NCBI GenBank assembly: GCA_045632265.1
Contig: JAZQWG010000025.1
Span: 15,858-79,857 of the forward strand
Source of the DNA: Scatosoma sp045632265
GTDB taxonomy: Bacteria; Bacillota; Clostridia; Christensenellales; Borkfalkiaceae
Reading direction: 5' to 3'
DNA: 64,000 nt
In this document: positions 43,686 to 53,154 of the stretch, piece by piece
How the letters are laid out: each line of letters opens with the position of its first letter
How positions within the stretch are numbered: position 1 is the first letter of the stretch
Notes under the pieces: generated by a model
The model's database searches: none
What the model was told of the DNA's origin: nothing
What the model saw: only the letters and a program-made list of their open reading frames with translations
Translations under genes and position numbers: made by a program

Positions 43686-44426
43686 ATGCAAATGAAAGAA
43701 GTTTTACGATTTGAAAACGTTTCTATGCACTACCACAGCAAACAAGGGGAAACGAAGGCGGCGGAAAACCTTTCCTTTTTAGTAATGGAAGGCGAATTCG
43801 TCGCCATCATCGGCCCGTCTGGTTGCGGGAAAACCACCCTTTTGTCTTTGGCGGCGGGGCTTTTAGCCCCCACCCAAGGCAAAGTGATTTCAAACGATTG
43901 CTCGTTTGGGTACATGTTGCAAAGGGACGAATTATTCCCTTGGCGCACGATTGAAAAGAATATCTTTTTGCCCTTGGAAATCAAGCGCACCAACACCGAA
44001 AATCATCGGCAAAACGCCTTGGCACTTGCGGAAAAATACGGGCTTGAAAAGTTTTTGAAAAACTATCCTTCCGCACTTTCGGGTGGCATGCGACAACGAG
44101 CCGCGCTTATCCGCACTCTTGCCGTCAACCCCGATATTTTACTCTTGGATGAACCTTTTTCGGCCTTGGATTATCAATCCCGATTGTCCGTTTGCGACGA
44201 CGTTTACAAGATTATCCGCAGCGAAAAAAAGACGGCTCTTTTAATCACGCACGACATTAGCGAAGCAATTTCCGTCGCCGATAGAGTGCTTGTACTCTCC
44301 CGCCGCCCCGCCACCGTCGTTGCAAGCCACGTGCTTGACTTCCCCGAAAACGAGCCGTTGAAAAGACGGGAAAATAAGAATTTCGCCAAGTGGTTTGAAA
44401 TACTTTGGAAGGAGTTAAACGCATGA
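43686..44426 (+). CDS. ATP-binding subunit of the SsuA/ThiY-type ABC transporter
   Basis: 246 residues. Walker A GPSGCGKTT (residues 43-51), Q-loop strip GYMLQRDELFPW, signature LSGGMRQRAALIRTLA, Walker B ILLLDEPFSALD and the H-loop ITHDISEA are all intact. It powers uptake through the permease, whose start overlaps this stop (ATGA). The profile matches SsuB/TauB/ThiZ proteins. Confidence 0.95.
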   Translation: MQMKEVLRFENVSMHYHSKQGETKAAENLSFLVMEGEFVAIIGPSGCGKTTLLSLAAGLLAPTQGKVISNDCSFGYMLQRDELFPWRTIEKNIFLPLEIKRTNTENHRQNALALAEKYGLEKFLKNYPSALSGGMRQRAALIRTLAVNPDILLLDEPFSALDYQSRLSVCDDVYKIIRSEKKTALLITHDISEAISVADRVLVLSRRPATVVASHVLDFPENEPLKRRENKNFAKWFEILWKELNA

Positions 44427-45235
44427 AAAATAAGCCGATATACTCGAAAGAACATTTGCAATATTTGCGTGGCATACGCAAAAGGAGCGTACTTATCAAT
44501 ATCGCTCGGCTTGCCTTGCTTTTCGGTCTGCTTTGTATTTGGGAATTAGCGGCTCGGCTGGGCTGGGTAAACCCCTTTATCACAAGTTCCCCTTCTCGTA
44601 TTGCAAAAACTATTTATAATCTTTATCAAAACGGAACGCTTTTCTATCACGTTGGCACAACACTTTGGGAAACGCTTGTCGGGTTTGCGCTGTCCGTTGT
44701 GCTTGGTTATTCGATTGCGCTTTTGCTTTGGTGGAGCGAAGCTTTTAGGCGAATTTCCGAGCCCTATCTCGTCGTCTTAAACGCCCTTCCTAAAATTGCG
44801 CTTGGTCCGCTTATCATCATTTGGTTTGGCACGGGCAGCAAGGCCATTGTCGTCATGACGATTTTGATAGGACTTATCGTTGCCATACTCAATATGTTAA
44901 ATGGGTTTATGGAAACGGAAGCGGGGAAATTGCTTCTGCTCAAATCGATGGGCGCAAGCAAGTGGCAAATGCTGACAAAGCTGGTTATCCCGTCCTCTAT
45001 GCCAAGTTTTATATCCATGCTGAAAATCAACGTAGGTATGGCGTGGATAGGCTCGATTATGGGCGAATATATCGTTTCCAAAGCAGGGATAGGTTATCTT
45101 ATCGTGTACGGCGGGCAAGTGTTCAAACTTGACCTTGTCATGAGCGCCGTCGTTATCCTTTGTCTTCTCGCCGCCGCCATGTACGCCATTGTGGCAACGA
45201 TTGAAAAACTCGTCATCAAAAACGGGAATAAATGA
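44423..45235 (+). CDS. Permease subunit of the SsuA/ThiY-type ABC transporter
   Basis: 270 residues, about six membrane helices (for example RLALLFGLLCIWELAARLG). The family strip is AGKLLLLKSMGASKWQMLTKLVIPSSMP. The ATG at 44423 overlaps the ATPase stop by four bases and follows GGAAGGAG at eight bases. The open frame begins earlier at 44405, but that start has no such support. Last gene of the plus-strand operon, ended by a bidirectional terminator. Confidence 0.93.
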   Translation: MKNKPIYSKEHLQYLRGIRKRSVLINIARLALLFGLLCIWELAARLGWVNPFITSSPSRIAKTIYNLYQNGTLFYHVGTTLWETLVGFALSVVLGYSIALLLWWSEAFRRISEPYLVVLNALPKIALGPLIIIWFGTGSKAIVVMTILIGLIVAILNMLNGFMETEAGKLLLLKSMGASKWQMLTKLVIPSSMPSFISMLKINVGMAWIGSIMGEYIVSKAGIGYLIVYGGQVFKLDLVMSAVVILCLLAAAMYAIVATIEKLVIKNGNK

Positions 45236-45236
45236 T

Positions 45237-45264
45237 AAAACAGCGGAGTTATTTCCGCTGTTTT
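45237..45264. terminator. Bidirectional terminator between the converging transporter operons
   Basis: Eleven-base-pair stem (45237-45247 with 45254-45264, core CAGCGGA) and six-base loop, with T-runs on both strands. It serves the plus-strand transporter and malG. Confidence 0.9.
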
Positions 45265-45266
45265 TC

Positions 45267-46127
45267 TTATCCTTTTACCGCACCGCTCGTCACCCCTTCG
45301 ACGTAGTAGCGTTGCATACTCATAAATAGCGCAACGATAATTCCACCCACCACGAACGCACCTGCGCAAAAAATAGTGAAATTGTCGTTGAAGCTGTTTT
45401 TCTCGGCGTTTATCATTTTATAAAGCCCAAGCGAAACGGTGTATAAGTTTCTATCGCTGATAATCGTATTGACGAAGATGAAATCGCACCACGGCGCAAT
45501 AAAGGACGTAAGCACCGTATATACGATAATCGGTTTTGCAAGGGGCAAAATGATTTTCCAAAAGACGACAAGTTGGCTTGCCCCGTCTAAAATCGCCGCT
45601 TCTTCCATAGCTTTTGGCACGGTGTCGAAAAAGCCTTTACAAATATAATAGGACAACGCCGCACTGCCCGAATACACCAAGATAAGCGCAAGAAGCGAGT
45701 TGGTTAGCCCCATCGCTTTTAGAATAAAGTACACGGCAATCATGCTCATAAACCCAGGAAACATACCAAGCACCAAAAGCACGTTCATAATCGGTTTACG
45801 AAGACGAAAGCGCATACGGGACAGCGCATAACTCACCATCAAAATAAAGAGCGTAGAAAGCGCACACGAGCAAACCGCCACAAGCACCGTATTACCCAGC
45901 CACCTTACAAACATCGTATCGCTAAAAAGACGAGTGAAATTGCCAAAACTCAAACGAAGATTGCTTGGAAAAAGCGAGTTGATTATCCCCGTTGACGGCG
46001 TTGTACGAAAGGCGGTGTACACCAAAAATGCAATCGGCAGCACCCAAAGCACGCCAAGCGTTGCAAGCAAAAAATAGGTGATGCCATTGCCTAAACCCTT
46101 TCTAAATTTTGAAAAACAGCCACTCAT
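45267..46127 (-). CDS. malG: Maltose/maltodextrin-type ABC permease MalG
   Basis: 286 residues, six helices. EAA loop MEEAAILDGASQLVVFWKIILP, C terminus YYVEGVTSGAVKG as in MalG. The start overlaps the malF stop by four bases (ATGA). Works with MalF and MalE to import alpha-glucan oligosaccharides. The specificity is supported by malQ next door. Confidence 0.9.
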   Translation of the reverse strand: MSGCFSKFRKGLGNGITYFLLATLGVLWVLPIAFLVYTAFRTTPSTGIINSLFPSNLRLSFGNFTRLFSDTMFVRWLGNTVLVAVCSCALSTLFILMVSYALSRMRFRLRKPIMNVLLVLGMFPGFMSMIAVYFILKAMGLTNSLLALILVYSGSAALSYYICKGFFDTVPKAMEEAAILDGASQLVVFWKIILPLAKPIIVYTVLTSFIAPWCDFIFVNTIISDRNLYTVSLGLYKMINAEKNSFNDNFTIFCAGAFVVGGIIVALFMSMQRYYVEGVTSGAVKG

Positions 46128-47530
46128 TGAAAGGTATCTTCCCCCTTTGCCGACGACGTGCGATTGTACGTGATAAGCGCCATCGTCGCGCTGATAATAA
46201 AGATGACAATCCCTATCACCGAAGCTACGTTATATTTGGGATTTTGGTCGGTAGTCAGTCGGTATAACCACGTGACGAGCAAATCGGTGGACTGTGCTTG
46301 CGTGCCCCCGCCGTAGTACAAGTTATCTACCGGTCCGCCGCCCGTCAACAGCCATATCACGTTGAAATTGTTGATATTGCCCACGAATTGCGTGATTAAA
46401 TAGGGCGTGGTGATTTGCAGCATATACGGCATCGTCACGTTGAAAAATATTCGCACGGGTGATGCGCCGTCTATTTTCGCCGCCTCAAAATAGTCTGTGG
46501 GAATATTCATTAAAATCCCCGAACTCATGAGTATCGTATAAGGCACGCCTATCCAAACGTTGACAAGGATAATCATTATCCTTGGGATAAGCGCAAAATT
46601 GCCTTGGTCGGCAAGCCATAGGATATTTGTGCCGAGCACTTTATTGAGTATCCCGTCACCATCGAGAATTTTTTGCATAAGCAAGAGTGTGACGAACTGC
46701 GGGACGGCGATTGCCACCACGAAAAGAGTACGCCAAAGGGCTTTTAGGCGTATCCCTTTTTTTTGTATCATCAGCGCAATGATTACACCTAAAAAATAGT
46801 TGCTAAACGTGGCGAAAAACGCCCAAACGAACGTCCAAAGCAGCACCCGCAAAAACACTAGCGCAAACCCAGACGTACCGCCCGACAAGGAAAAGAGCGT
46901 TTTGAAGTTGCTAAACCCCACCCAGTCGAACAGTTTGCCTGGTGGCATGTGCGCGTAGTCGTAATTTGTAAAGGCGATGAGCACCATGAAAATAAGTGGC
47001 ATTACCGTAAAAACGAGCAACCCCGCAAAGGGCAAGGACAATAGTGGCACATACAATTTTTCGTTGACGAGCGCATGAAAATCGTCTTTGAGTTTATATA
47101 TCTTTTCGCCCTTTTCAATCTTTCTATCGTTTTCGTAGCTACCCCTTACGTTGGCAGACCAAATAACAAGATAGAAAATGACCAAAACGATGGAAACAAC
47201 GCCGTATAATAAAATTAAAAAGCTGTTGTCCCCTTTCACTTTTTCAAAGATTTGAAGCTGTTCGTTCCAAACTTCGCCCGAAATTTTGCTGCCCAAATTC
47301 CCCGAAAAAAGGTGAGCGATATATTTACCGCCAAAGAAAATCATAAACAGCAAAAACGCCGTTTGCGTTGCCATATACAAAAAGCCTTTTGCGATTTGAC
47401 CACGGGCGATTTGACCAAACCCCGATATAAAAAAGGAAAGGCGCGTAAGGTACGTCCCCCGCTTAAACGCCGAAATTAAATCCCGAAGCATGGACGGTTT
47501 TTTCCGCTTTTTTATCTTTGCATTTTCCAT
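46124..47530 (-). CDS. malF: Maltose/maltodextrin-type ABC permease MalF
   Basis: 468 residues, with the long N terminus typical of MalF and a segment facing outward between early helices (about 75-115). EAA loop YFEAAKIDGASPVRIFFNVTMP, and WLLTGGGPVDN near the C terminus is a MalF signature. It lies 26 bases after malE. No malK is present, so an MsmX-type shared ATPase is likely. Confidence 0.92.
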   Translation of the reverse strand: MENAKIKKRKKPSMLRDLISAFKRGTYLTRLSFFISGFGQIARGQIAKGFLYMATQTAFLLFMIFFGGKYIAHLFSGNLGSKISGEVWNEQLQIFEKVKGDNSFLILLYGVVSIVLVIFYLVIWSANVRGSYENDRKIEKGEKIYKLKDDFHALVNEKLYVPLLSLPFAGLLVFTVMPLIFMVLIAFTNYDYAHMPPGKLFDWVGFSNFKTLFSLSGGTSGFALVFLRVLLWTFVWAFFATFSNYFLGVIIALMIQKKGIRLKALWRTLFVVAIAVPQFVTLLLMQKILDGDGILNKVLGTNILWLADQGNFALIPRIMIILVNVWIGVPYTILMSSGILMNIPTDYFEAAKIDGASPVRIFFNVTMPYMLQITTPYLITQFVGNINNFNVIWLLTGGGPVDNLYYGGGTQAQSTDLLVTWLYRLTTDQNPKYNVASVIGIVIFIISATMALITYNRTSSAKGEDTFQ

Positions 47531-47556
47531 ACGCTAACCTTTCCTTTACGATTGCT

Positions 47557-48837
47557 TTATTGTCCTTTTACGATTGTGCTTTCAATAGCATCAACGCACG
47601 CTTTCAACTGCGCCGCCAAATCGAAATTGCCGCTTTGCGCGCCCGTCACCATTGCCGAGCCAAGCCCTTCCATCGGCACCCAAAGAGTGGAAGGCACGCC
47701 CTTTTGCGTTTTGCTGTAAGCAAGCTGCGAAGTGATCGCCTTGGCACATACGTCCGCTTGCACTCTTTCTTCCGCTCTTGCATCTTCGTTCGTAGGCACG
47801 AAACCACGCGTTTCAAAGTGCTTGATTTGGTTTTCTTTATTCGTGTAGAATTCCGCAAAATCCATAGCGTCCGTCTTATTCTTCGAATAGTTATTTACGC
47901 CCATAAGTTTATAGCCCGCAAAGGAAACGAGTTGCACTTGTTCTTCCCCGCTTTCGCCTTTATTGAGCGTGTACGTGGGCAATTTCGCAGCCGCAAAGTT
48001 GTCGCCTAAATAGCTTTGTATCGTCGTCTTATTCCAAATCCCCGATACAGCCGCAATAATCGAGCCGTCGTTAAAGCCTGCCGTAATCTTGGAATCATCC
48101 GCATCCGCTTTTACGCGTGTGTCTTGCACCAAGTTCCACATCGCCCCCGTGACTGCCGTGCCCGTAGCGTTGTCGAAATTGCAAGTGATGTTCGTTTCCG
48201 CAAGGTTATCGTCGTACGTCACTTCATAGCCAAGCCCTTTACCAAAATAGAAAGCGGTGGTGTACCAACCGTCTTTCATCGGATAAGCAAACTTTTTATT
48301 TGCATTACATTTACTTAAAATGCCGTCAATGCTTTGCACGTCCGTTTCTGTAAGCGCCGATTTATCGTAATAAAGGAAAAACGTGTTGTCCGTATAGGGC
48401 ATACCGTACACCCCTTCTTGCCCACGCACGGTGATAGTTGCCGAATCAACAGCGTCTACCGAGTTTCCCTTTTTAATTCTTTCCAACCGTTCCCCTGCAA
48501 TTTGCGCCAAAGCGTCGCCGTTAACAAGCTTACTAATTTGGTCGTTTGCGCAAGAATACACGTCAGCGGCATTTTCCACGTCCTTCAAAACTCGGGTTGC
48601 CACGTCGTTTTCCCCTTGAATATCAATGACTATGTTATAATTTTTATCGGGATGCGCCGCCTTGAAATCGTTCGCCACTTGCGTAGCAAACGCCTTATCC
48701 GCTTCCGAAACCCAAACCGTGAGTTTGACTGCGCCATCGCCCATGCCCATACAGCCTTCGCCACAGCCGCAACCCACGAATCCCACAACGGAAAGGGTGG
48801 TGACTGCACCCATGAGTATCTTTGTTCTCTTCTTCAT
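47557..48837 (-). CDS. malE: Maltose/maltodextrin-binding lipoprotein MalE
   Basis: 426 residues. Lipobox FVGC gives Cys at residue 23, followed by a Cys/Gly-rich stretch (GCGEGCMGMGDG). The mature fold has the MalE pattern VKLTVWVSEADKAFATQVANDFKAAHP and YGMPYTDNTFFLYYDKSAL. Binds extracellular maltodextrins and passes them to MalFG. Preceded by AAAGGAGG. A small palindrome ACGCAAGCGT (48858-48867) just upstream could be part of a LacI-type operator. Confidence 0.9.
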   Translation of the reverse strand: MKKRTKILMGAVTTLSVVGFVGCGCGEGCMGMGDGAVKLTVWVSEADKAFATQVANDFKAAHPDKNYNIVIDIQGENDVATRVLKDVENAADVYSCANDQISKLVNGDALAQIAGERLERIKKGNSVDAVDSATITVRGQEGVYGMPYTDNTFFLYYDKSALTETDVQSIDGILSKCNANKKFAYPMKDGWYTTAFYFGKGLGYEVTYDDNLAETNITCNFDNATGTAVTGAMWNLVQDTRVKADADDSKITAGFNDGSIIAAVSGIWNKTTIQSYLGDNFAAAKLPTYTLNKGESGEEQVQLVSFAGYKLMGVNNYSKNKTDAMDFAEFYTNKENQIKHFETRGFVPTNEDARAEERVQADVCAKAITSQLAYSKTQKGVPSTLWVPMEGLGSAMVTGAQSGNFDLAAQLKACVDAIESTIVKGQ

Positions 48838-48857
48838 TTTTAGCCTCCTTTTCGCCT

Positions 48858-48867
48858 ACGCAAGCGT
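48858..48867. promoter_or_regulatory. Small palindrome upstream of malE
   Basis: ACGC-AA-GCGT, perfect but short, 21 bases before the malE start. LacI-family maltose regulators use related words; support here is weak. Confidence 0.3.
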
Positions 48868-48942
48868 TTTACTTACGTGGACAACGTTCTTATTTAGTTT
48901 TGCTATTTTGTCCCCTTTTTATTCGCCAAAAACAAAGAAAAA

Positions 48943-48964
48943 CCCAACCGATTTTTCGGTTGGG
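48943..48964 (-). terminator. Rho-independent terminator of malQ
   Basis: Nine-base-pair stem CCCAACCGA/TCGGTTGGG (48943-48951, 48956-48964) with a T-run on each side. It lies 18 bases past the malQ stop, separating malQ from malEFG. Confidence 0.88.
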
Positions 48965-48981
48965 CTTTTTGCAGTTTCGTA

Positions 48982-50511
48982 TTATCTATTAAATTCTTCG
49001 CACATTTCTTTCAAGTGTGCCGCCTTTCGTCTTTTCAAATCGGACAGCGTAAATCTAAACGTCCAGTTTTGTCCCGACACGGTGCTGGGTGCGTTCAAGC
49101 GAGCCTCTTCCCCCATACAAAGTACGTCGTGCATAGGTACGATTACCGTGTTTGCTTTGGATGCGATAAGCAAGCGGATAATGCTGTTGCACTCGTCTTC
49201 AATCGTTTCCACAACGTACGGCACGTCTAACGCCAAGCATTGATTTTCAAGTTCCGTTTCAAACGCTTTACGAGCTTTTGCATCCATGCCTTCGATAAAG
49301 CCACGAAGCGTTTCGTTATCGTGTGTGCCCGTGTATGCCACGCTGTTTTCATTGTAGTAGATGGGCAAATATTCGTTTTCACCATTGCCGTCGAAAGCAA
49401 ACTCGAACACTTTCATGCCCGCATAACCGGTGTCGGCAAGAAGTTTTCGCACCCCGTCGTCGATAACGCCAAGATCTTCTGCAATGATTGCGCAATCTTT
49501 CATGTCCGCAAACAAATCGGCTTTCGGACCGTTCATCCACTTGCCTTCCTTTGCCGTTTCCGCTTTTGCGGGGATTGCGTAAAATCTATCAAACGCGCGG
49601 AAATGGTCGATGCGCACGATGTCAAACAAAGACAAAGCGTAGTGAATACGAGCTTTCCACCAAGCGTAGCCGCTCTTTTTCAATTTCTTCCAGTCATATA
49701 CGGGGTTACCCCAAAGTTGTCCGTCTTCCGAGAACGCATCGGGCGGGACTCCCGCACGCAAGGACGTATTGCCCTTACAATCGAGCATAAACAATTCGTC
49801 ACGGTGCAACCACGTTTCCACGCTGTCGTACGATACGTAAATGGGCATATCCCCCATCACGAGAATATCTTTTTCGTGGGCGTAATCAAGCAATGCGTTC
49901 CATTGTTTCAAGAACAAATATTGCGTAAATTGCCAAAATTCGATTTCCTCAGCGTTTGCCTTTTTATAGGCGGCAAGGGTGGCTTCGTCCGCGTTTTTAT
50001 AGTCCTTATCCCACTCGTTCCAAGGGCGGTGGTTAAAGTGGTTTTTCAAGGACATAAACAAAGCGAAATCGGCATAAAAGCCCTTTTTCAAAAACGCTTG
50101 CCAGTCTTCCTTCGTCTTATCGAAGTTTGCAAACGCTTTTTTCAAAAGAGCGGCTTTATGCCAAAATTGACGACCGTAATCTACACGGCGTTCATCGTCA
50201 AACCACTCGATATTTTCATAATCGGCTTTTTCCAACAAGCCGTCCTTTTCCAACAAATCAAAATCGATGAAATAATAATTGAGCGCATCGGAAGCAAATG
50301 ATTGATAAGGGCTGTCGCCGTAGCCCGTAGGAAGCAATGGCAAAACTTGCCAAATTTTCATGCCCGCCGAGTGCAACCAGTCGACAAAATCATACGCGCC
50401 TTGTCCAAGCGTGCCGATCCCAAACGGGGAAGGCAAGGACGAAACAGGCATAAGCACCCCCGCGCGTCTTTCCGTTTTCATATTCACCTTTGTTTCCATG
50501 CTCGATTTCAT
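48982..50511 (-). CDS. malQ: 4-alpha-glucanotransferase (amylomaltase)
   Basis: About 509 residues, GH77. It transfers alpha-1,4-glucan segments between maltodextrins in the cytoplasm. Recognisable strips: LMPVSSLPSPFGIGTLG near the N terminus, YFIDFDLLEKDGLL, GDMPIYVSYDSVETW, VRIDHFRAFDRFYAIPA (nucleophile Asp), IIAEDLGVI (acid/base Glu) and YTGTHDNETLRGF (third carboxylate). Two candidate starts each have AAGGTG upstream: 50511 (six-base gap, used here) and 50481 (three-base gap). It processes sugars brought in by MalEFG. Confidence 0.95.
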   Translation of the reverse strand: MKSSMETKVNMKTERRAGVLMPVSSLPSPFGIGTLGQGAYDFVDWLHSAGMKIWQVLPLLPTGYGDSPYQSFASDALNYYFIDFDLLEKDGLLEKADYENIEWFDDERRVDYGRQFWHKAALLKKAFANFDKTKEDWQAFLKKGFYADFALFMSLKNHFNHRPWNEWDKDYKNADEATLAAYKKANAEEIEFWQFTQYLFLKQWNALLDYAHEKDILVMGDMPIYVSYDSVETWLHRDELFMLDCKGNTSLRAGVPPDAFSEDGQLWGNPVYDWKKLKKSGYAWWKARIHYALSLFDIVRIDHFRAFDRFYAIPAKAETAKEGKWMNGPKADLFADMKDCAIIAEDLGVIDDGVRKLLADTGYAGMKVFEFAFDGNGENEYLPIYYNENSVAYTGTHDNETLRGFIEGMDAKARKAFETELENQCLALDVPYVVETIEDECNSIIRLLIASKANTVIVPMHDVLCMGEEARLNAPSTVSGQNWTFRFTLSDLKRRKAAHLKEMCEEFNR

Positions 50512-50577
50512 ATCCAACACCTTTGAAATGCGATAGTTTCCTTTTAAGTATTGACCTTTTTCGTTAAGTTTATACCT

Positions 50578-50607
50578 ATTATAATTTAGCAAGCAAGTTT
50601 TCTTCAA
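50578..50607 (-). promoter_or_regulatory. Likely promoter of malQ
   Basis: Minus strand TTGAAG (50607..50602), 18-base spacer, TATAAT (50583..50578), inside the last codons of the upstream peptidase gene. Confidence 0.55.
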
Positions 50608-51646
50608 ACTTTCTATTGCCTACAATTTTTTCCTTTTCAAGTAGCGGTTTTGCTTGTTCTTTCAACAGTTCCACCGCTTCCATTTTTCCGCCAAGCAAGG
50701 ACACAGCCGCCAAAATACGCTTAGCCGCCAAGGTTTCTTCTTGCAAATATTCCGTGCAGCCTTTTACGCACGCTTCCGCACGTTCCGTGTCCCCGTTTAA
50801 GGCGTGCATGTACACGAATTCCGCCGCTATTTTTTCCGTTTCCGCTTGCGTTAAATATTCGCTTGCTTGCGCCAAGCGGTTCAAGCAATCGGACGCTTTG
50901 ATAAACTCGCCTTTGTCCAAATAGTAGCGATAGCGCAAATCGAGCATAACCACGAAAAGAGGCTGATCTTCCGCAAGCTGCGGCACGTCGAAATACAAGT
51001 TTTCGTCTATTTCGCCATAGCTTTTGCCTTCAAAAAGTTGACCTTGGATTTGCATTGCGGCAAGCATCGTTTTTTCCGCAGCTTCGCCCCTTTTCATGCC
51101 CACGTACACAGCCGTATCCGTCTTGCCGTCGTAGTAACTTAAAGGCAAGACGTTTAACAAGAACAAATACCCACCGTACACAGCCAAGCCCCAAAGCGCA
51201 AACGCAGCGTACCCGCCAACCGTCATTGTCAACGCAAGGGCGCAACCAACCGCCACCGCAAAATAGATTCCGCCAAACAGCAAGCCGCCCATTGTGTAAA
51301 GGCTTGCTCGTTTTTGCATATTATCCCCCGTTTTAGGGATTACTTGCGTTTCGTCCGCCGCAAAAGGCGAAGCAAAACCCAAGCGTTTTTCGCCCGCTTT
51401 TTCGTAAATTTTAAGGAAGCTGAATTTTGCGTACACGATTTGCATATCTTGCGATTTCGCCATGACGATATGCCCAAGTTCGTGCACGATAGGCGCAACG
51501 ATAAACCCAAGTAAGAACAGCGCAACTTCCGTTGCCGCCACCCATACGCCTACTTTCCACGCAAAAAAGAACGCCGTCGCTTCCCCTACGATAAGCAAAA
51601 ACGTGCATACGATAGCCCAAATTGTCGAACGTGTTCTTTCTCTCAT
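50579..51646 (-). CDS. M50-like membrane metallopeptidase with TPR-like C terminus
   Basis: 355 residues. The zinc-binding HELGH lies at residues 55-59, between the second and third hydrophobic helices, with a possible third ligand in NVLPLSYYDGKTD. About five membrane helices fill the first 190 residues, and the rest is a soluble helical region resembling tetratricopeptide repeats. M50 proteases cut membrane proteins, for example SpoIVFB in sporulation. Its start overlaps the ppx-like stop by four bases, tying it to the yabP-yabQ-divIC cluster. The substrate is unknown. Confidence 0.75.
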   Translation of the reverse strand: MRERTRSTIWAIVCTFLLIVGEATAFFFAWKVGVWVAATEVALFLLGFIVAPIVHELGHIVMAKSQDMQIVYAKFSFLKIYEKAGEKRLGFASPFAADETQVIPKTGDNMQKRASLYTMGGLLFGGIYFAVAVGCALALTMTVGGYAAFALWGLAVYGGYLFLLNVLPLSYYDGKTDTAVYVGMKRGEAAEKTMLAAMQIQGQLFEGKSYGEIDENLYFDVPQLAEDQPLFVVMLDLRYRYYLDKGEFIKASDCLNRLAQASEYLTQAETEKIAAEFVYMHALNGDTERAEACVKGCTEYLQEETLAAKRILAAVSLLGGKMEAVELLKEQAKPLLEKEKIVGNRKFEENLLAKL

Positions 51647-52506
51647 AACAATCCCTTTTGGACGGCATAGCCTTCCAAATTATCTTTATCACTTACCACA
51701 AGCTTTTCAATGCCCAGCTTTTGCATCAGCACCGCAAGCAGTTTTGCCCCGCCTGCAAGCACGTCCGCCCTACCCTTGGGCATACACGGCATAGCCGCAA
51801 TTTCGTCCACCGATTTTTCAAGCAGCATATCCGCCGTTTCTTCCATTTGCTTTGCTGAAATTTCCGTACCCGTCACTTTATCCGAATCGTACTTTTCAAG
51901 CCCAAGCAACATCGCCGCAATCGTCGTTGCCGTGCCACCGATGGCCACCACACTTTTTATATTAGGCGTTTTGCCGTACTTATCCACTTCTTCGCAAGCT
52001 ACCTTTTCAAGCAACAGCTTGTCCCGACCGCATCTATCTTTCAAGCGCACGACGCCCACGTCCACACTCTTTTTATAGGCGATTTCGCCCTTTTCTTTTA
52101 CGACGAGTTCGCAGCTTGCACCGCCTAAATCTACCACGGCACCGTCCTTATCGCCAAGCGCGCCCAAAATGCCCAGTTCCGCTTCCCTTTCCCCCGAAAC
52201 GATTTCCACGTCAAGCGAGCAAAGGTTTTTTACCGCTTCCACAAACGCCTTACCGTTTTTCGCCGTACGAACGGCAGCGGTGGCAAACGCATACACGGAC
52301 GAAGCGCCTTCTTCTTTCGCTTGCAAATAAAAGGCGTGCACCGCTTGCGCCGTGCGGTTGATTGCCTCGTCAAGCAAGATAGGGTTTTGCGCCAAGCCTT
52401 CCCCCAAACGAGTGGTGTTCAAACGCTTATATAAAACTTTTCCGTCCGCCACAAACATCAGGCGAACGGAATTTGAGCCGATATCGATTACGGCAAATTT
52501 ATTCAT
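51643..52506 (-). CDS. Exopolyphosphatase / guanosine pentaphosphate phosphatase family protein (short form)
   Basis: 287 residues, covering only the two actin-like ATPase lobes of Ppx/GppA. Phosphate loops FAVIDIGSNSVRLMF (residues 3-17) and AVVDLGGASCELVV are intact, and IGGTATTIAAMLLG is present. It hydrolyses polyphosphate or pppGpp. Starts six bases after the DivIC-like gene and overlaps the next gene by four. Short Ppx proteins are common near divIC in Firmicutes. Confidence 0.9.
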   Translation of the reverse strand: MNKFAVIDIGSNSVRLMFVADGKVLYKRLNTTRLGEGLAQNPILLDEAINRTAQAVHAFYLQAKEEGASSVYAFATAAVRTAKNGKAFVEAVKNLCSLDVEIVSGEREAELGILGALGDKDGAVVDLGGASCELVVKEKGEIAYKKSVDVGVVRLKDRCGRDKLLLEKVACEEVDKYGKTPNIKSVVAIGGTATTIAAMLLGLEKYDSDKVTGTEISAKQMEETADMLLEKSVDEIAAMPCMPKGRADVLAGGAKLLAVLMQKLGIEKLVVSDKDNLEGYAVQKGLL

Positions 52507-52512
52507 ATTGTA

Positions 52513-52779
52513 TCAATTGCCGCTCTTGCCCCACTCGTAGCCGAGTTTGAAAGCAGCCCACTCCTTATAAATATCCGATTCGTAAAAACTTAAATCGTCT
52601 TGACTTCCCTCGTTGAGTTTCGTCCAGTAATCCACGCTTTCTTGCGCAGCCGCAATGCGTTTCTTTTGAACGGAAATTGTCACCCATTGATAAACGAGCA
52701 CGGACAACAATATAACAAGAAGCAACGTCGCCGCAGAAGCGAGTGCCGTAATAGTTTTTCTCATCTTTTCTTGTGTCAT
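52513..52779 (-). CDS. DivIC/FtsB-like septum protein
   Basis: 88 residues, one membrane helix (about 10-30: ALASAATLLLVILLSVLVYQW) followed by a short polar helix. The identification rests on position: yabP-yabQ-divIC is the conserved Firmicutes order. The coiled coil is shorter than usual, so the divisome role is probable but not proven. The start follows GGTGGAGAAGATAAT. Confidence 0.6.
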   Translation of the reverse strand: MTQEKMRKTITALASAATLLLVILLSVLVYQWVTISVQKKRIAAAQESVDYWTKLNEGSQDDLSFYESDIYKEWAAFKLGYEWGKSGN

Positions 52780-52797
52780 ATTATCTTCTCCACCTTG

Positions 52798-53154
52798 TTA
52801 AGGTTTTCTTCTTTGTTTTTCGTGCCGTTTTCTTATTTTGATAGCTGTATTATAGCATACTTTTTGAAAAAACGCAACTATTCTTCGTACACTTTTCAAA
52901 TATAATATTCCGCCCGCCAAATAACCTATCCACATATATACACGGAAGGACGGGAAGCGGAAAATGTACGCGCTTGCCGTGCAAAAGCAGGTGAAAAGCG
53001 ACCAAAACAGCAAATCGAACAGCCCACGAAGCCAAAGCTTATTTCCCCCACGGCACAAAAGGCACAACGCCCTACAAATTTCGTACAGCACACCGCCGAC
53101 AAAGCCTATCGCCACGCACGATAAAAAGATGAAAATTTGACGTCCAGTGTCCAT
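52798..53154 (-). CDS. yabQ: Spore cortex biosynthesis protein YabQ
   Basis: 118 residues, several membrane helices (IFIFLSCVAIGFVGGVLYEICRAL, then LFDLLFWSLFTCFCTASAYIF), Arg/Lys-rich C terminus. It acts in the outer forespore membrane during cortex formation. The open frame extends to 53340, but the ATG at 53154 overlaps the yabP stop by one base (TAATG), the natural coupled start, and gives the family length. Confidence 0.82.
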   Translation of the reverse strand: MDTGRQIFIFLSCVAIGFVGGVLYEICRALCLLCRGGNKLWLRGLFDLLFWSLFTCFCTASAYIFRFPSFRVYMWIGYLAGGILYLKSVRRIVAFFQKVCYNTAIKIRKRHEKQRRKP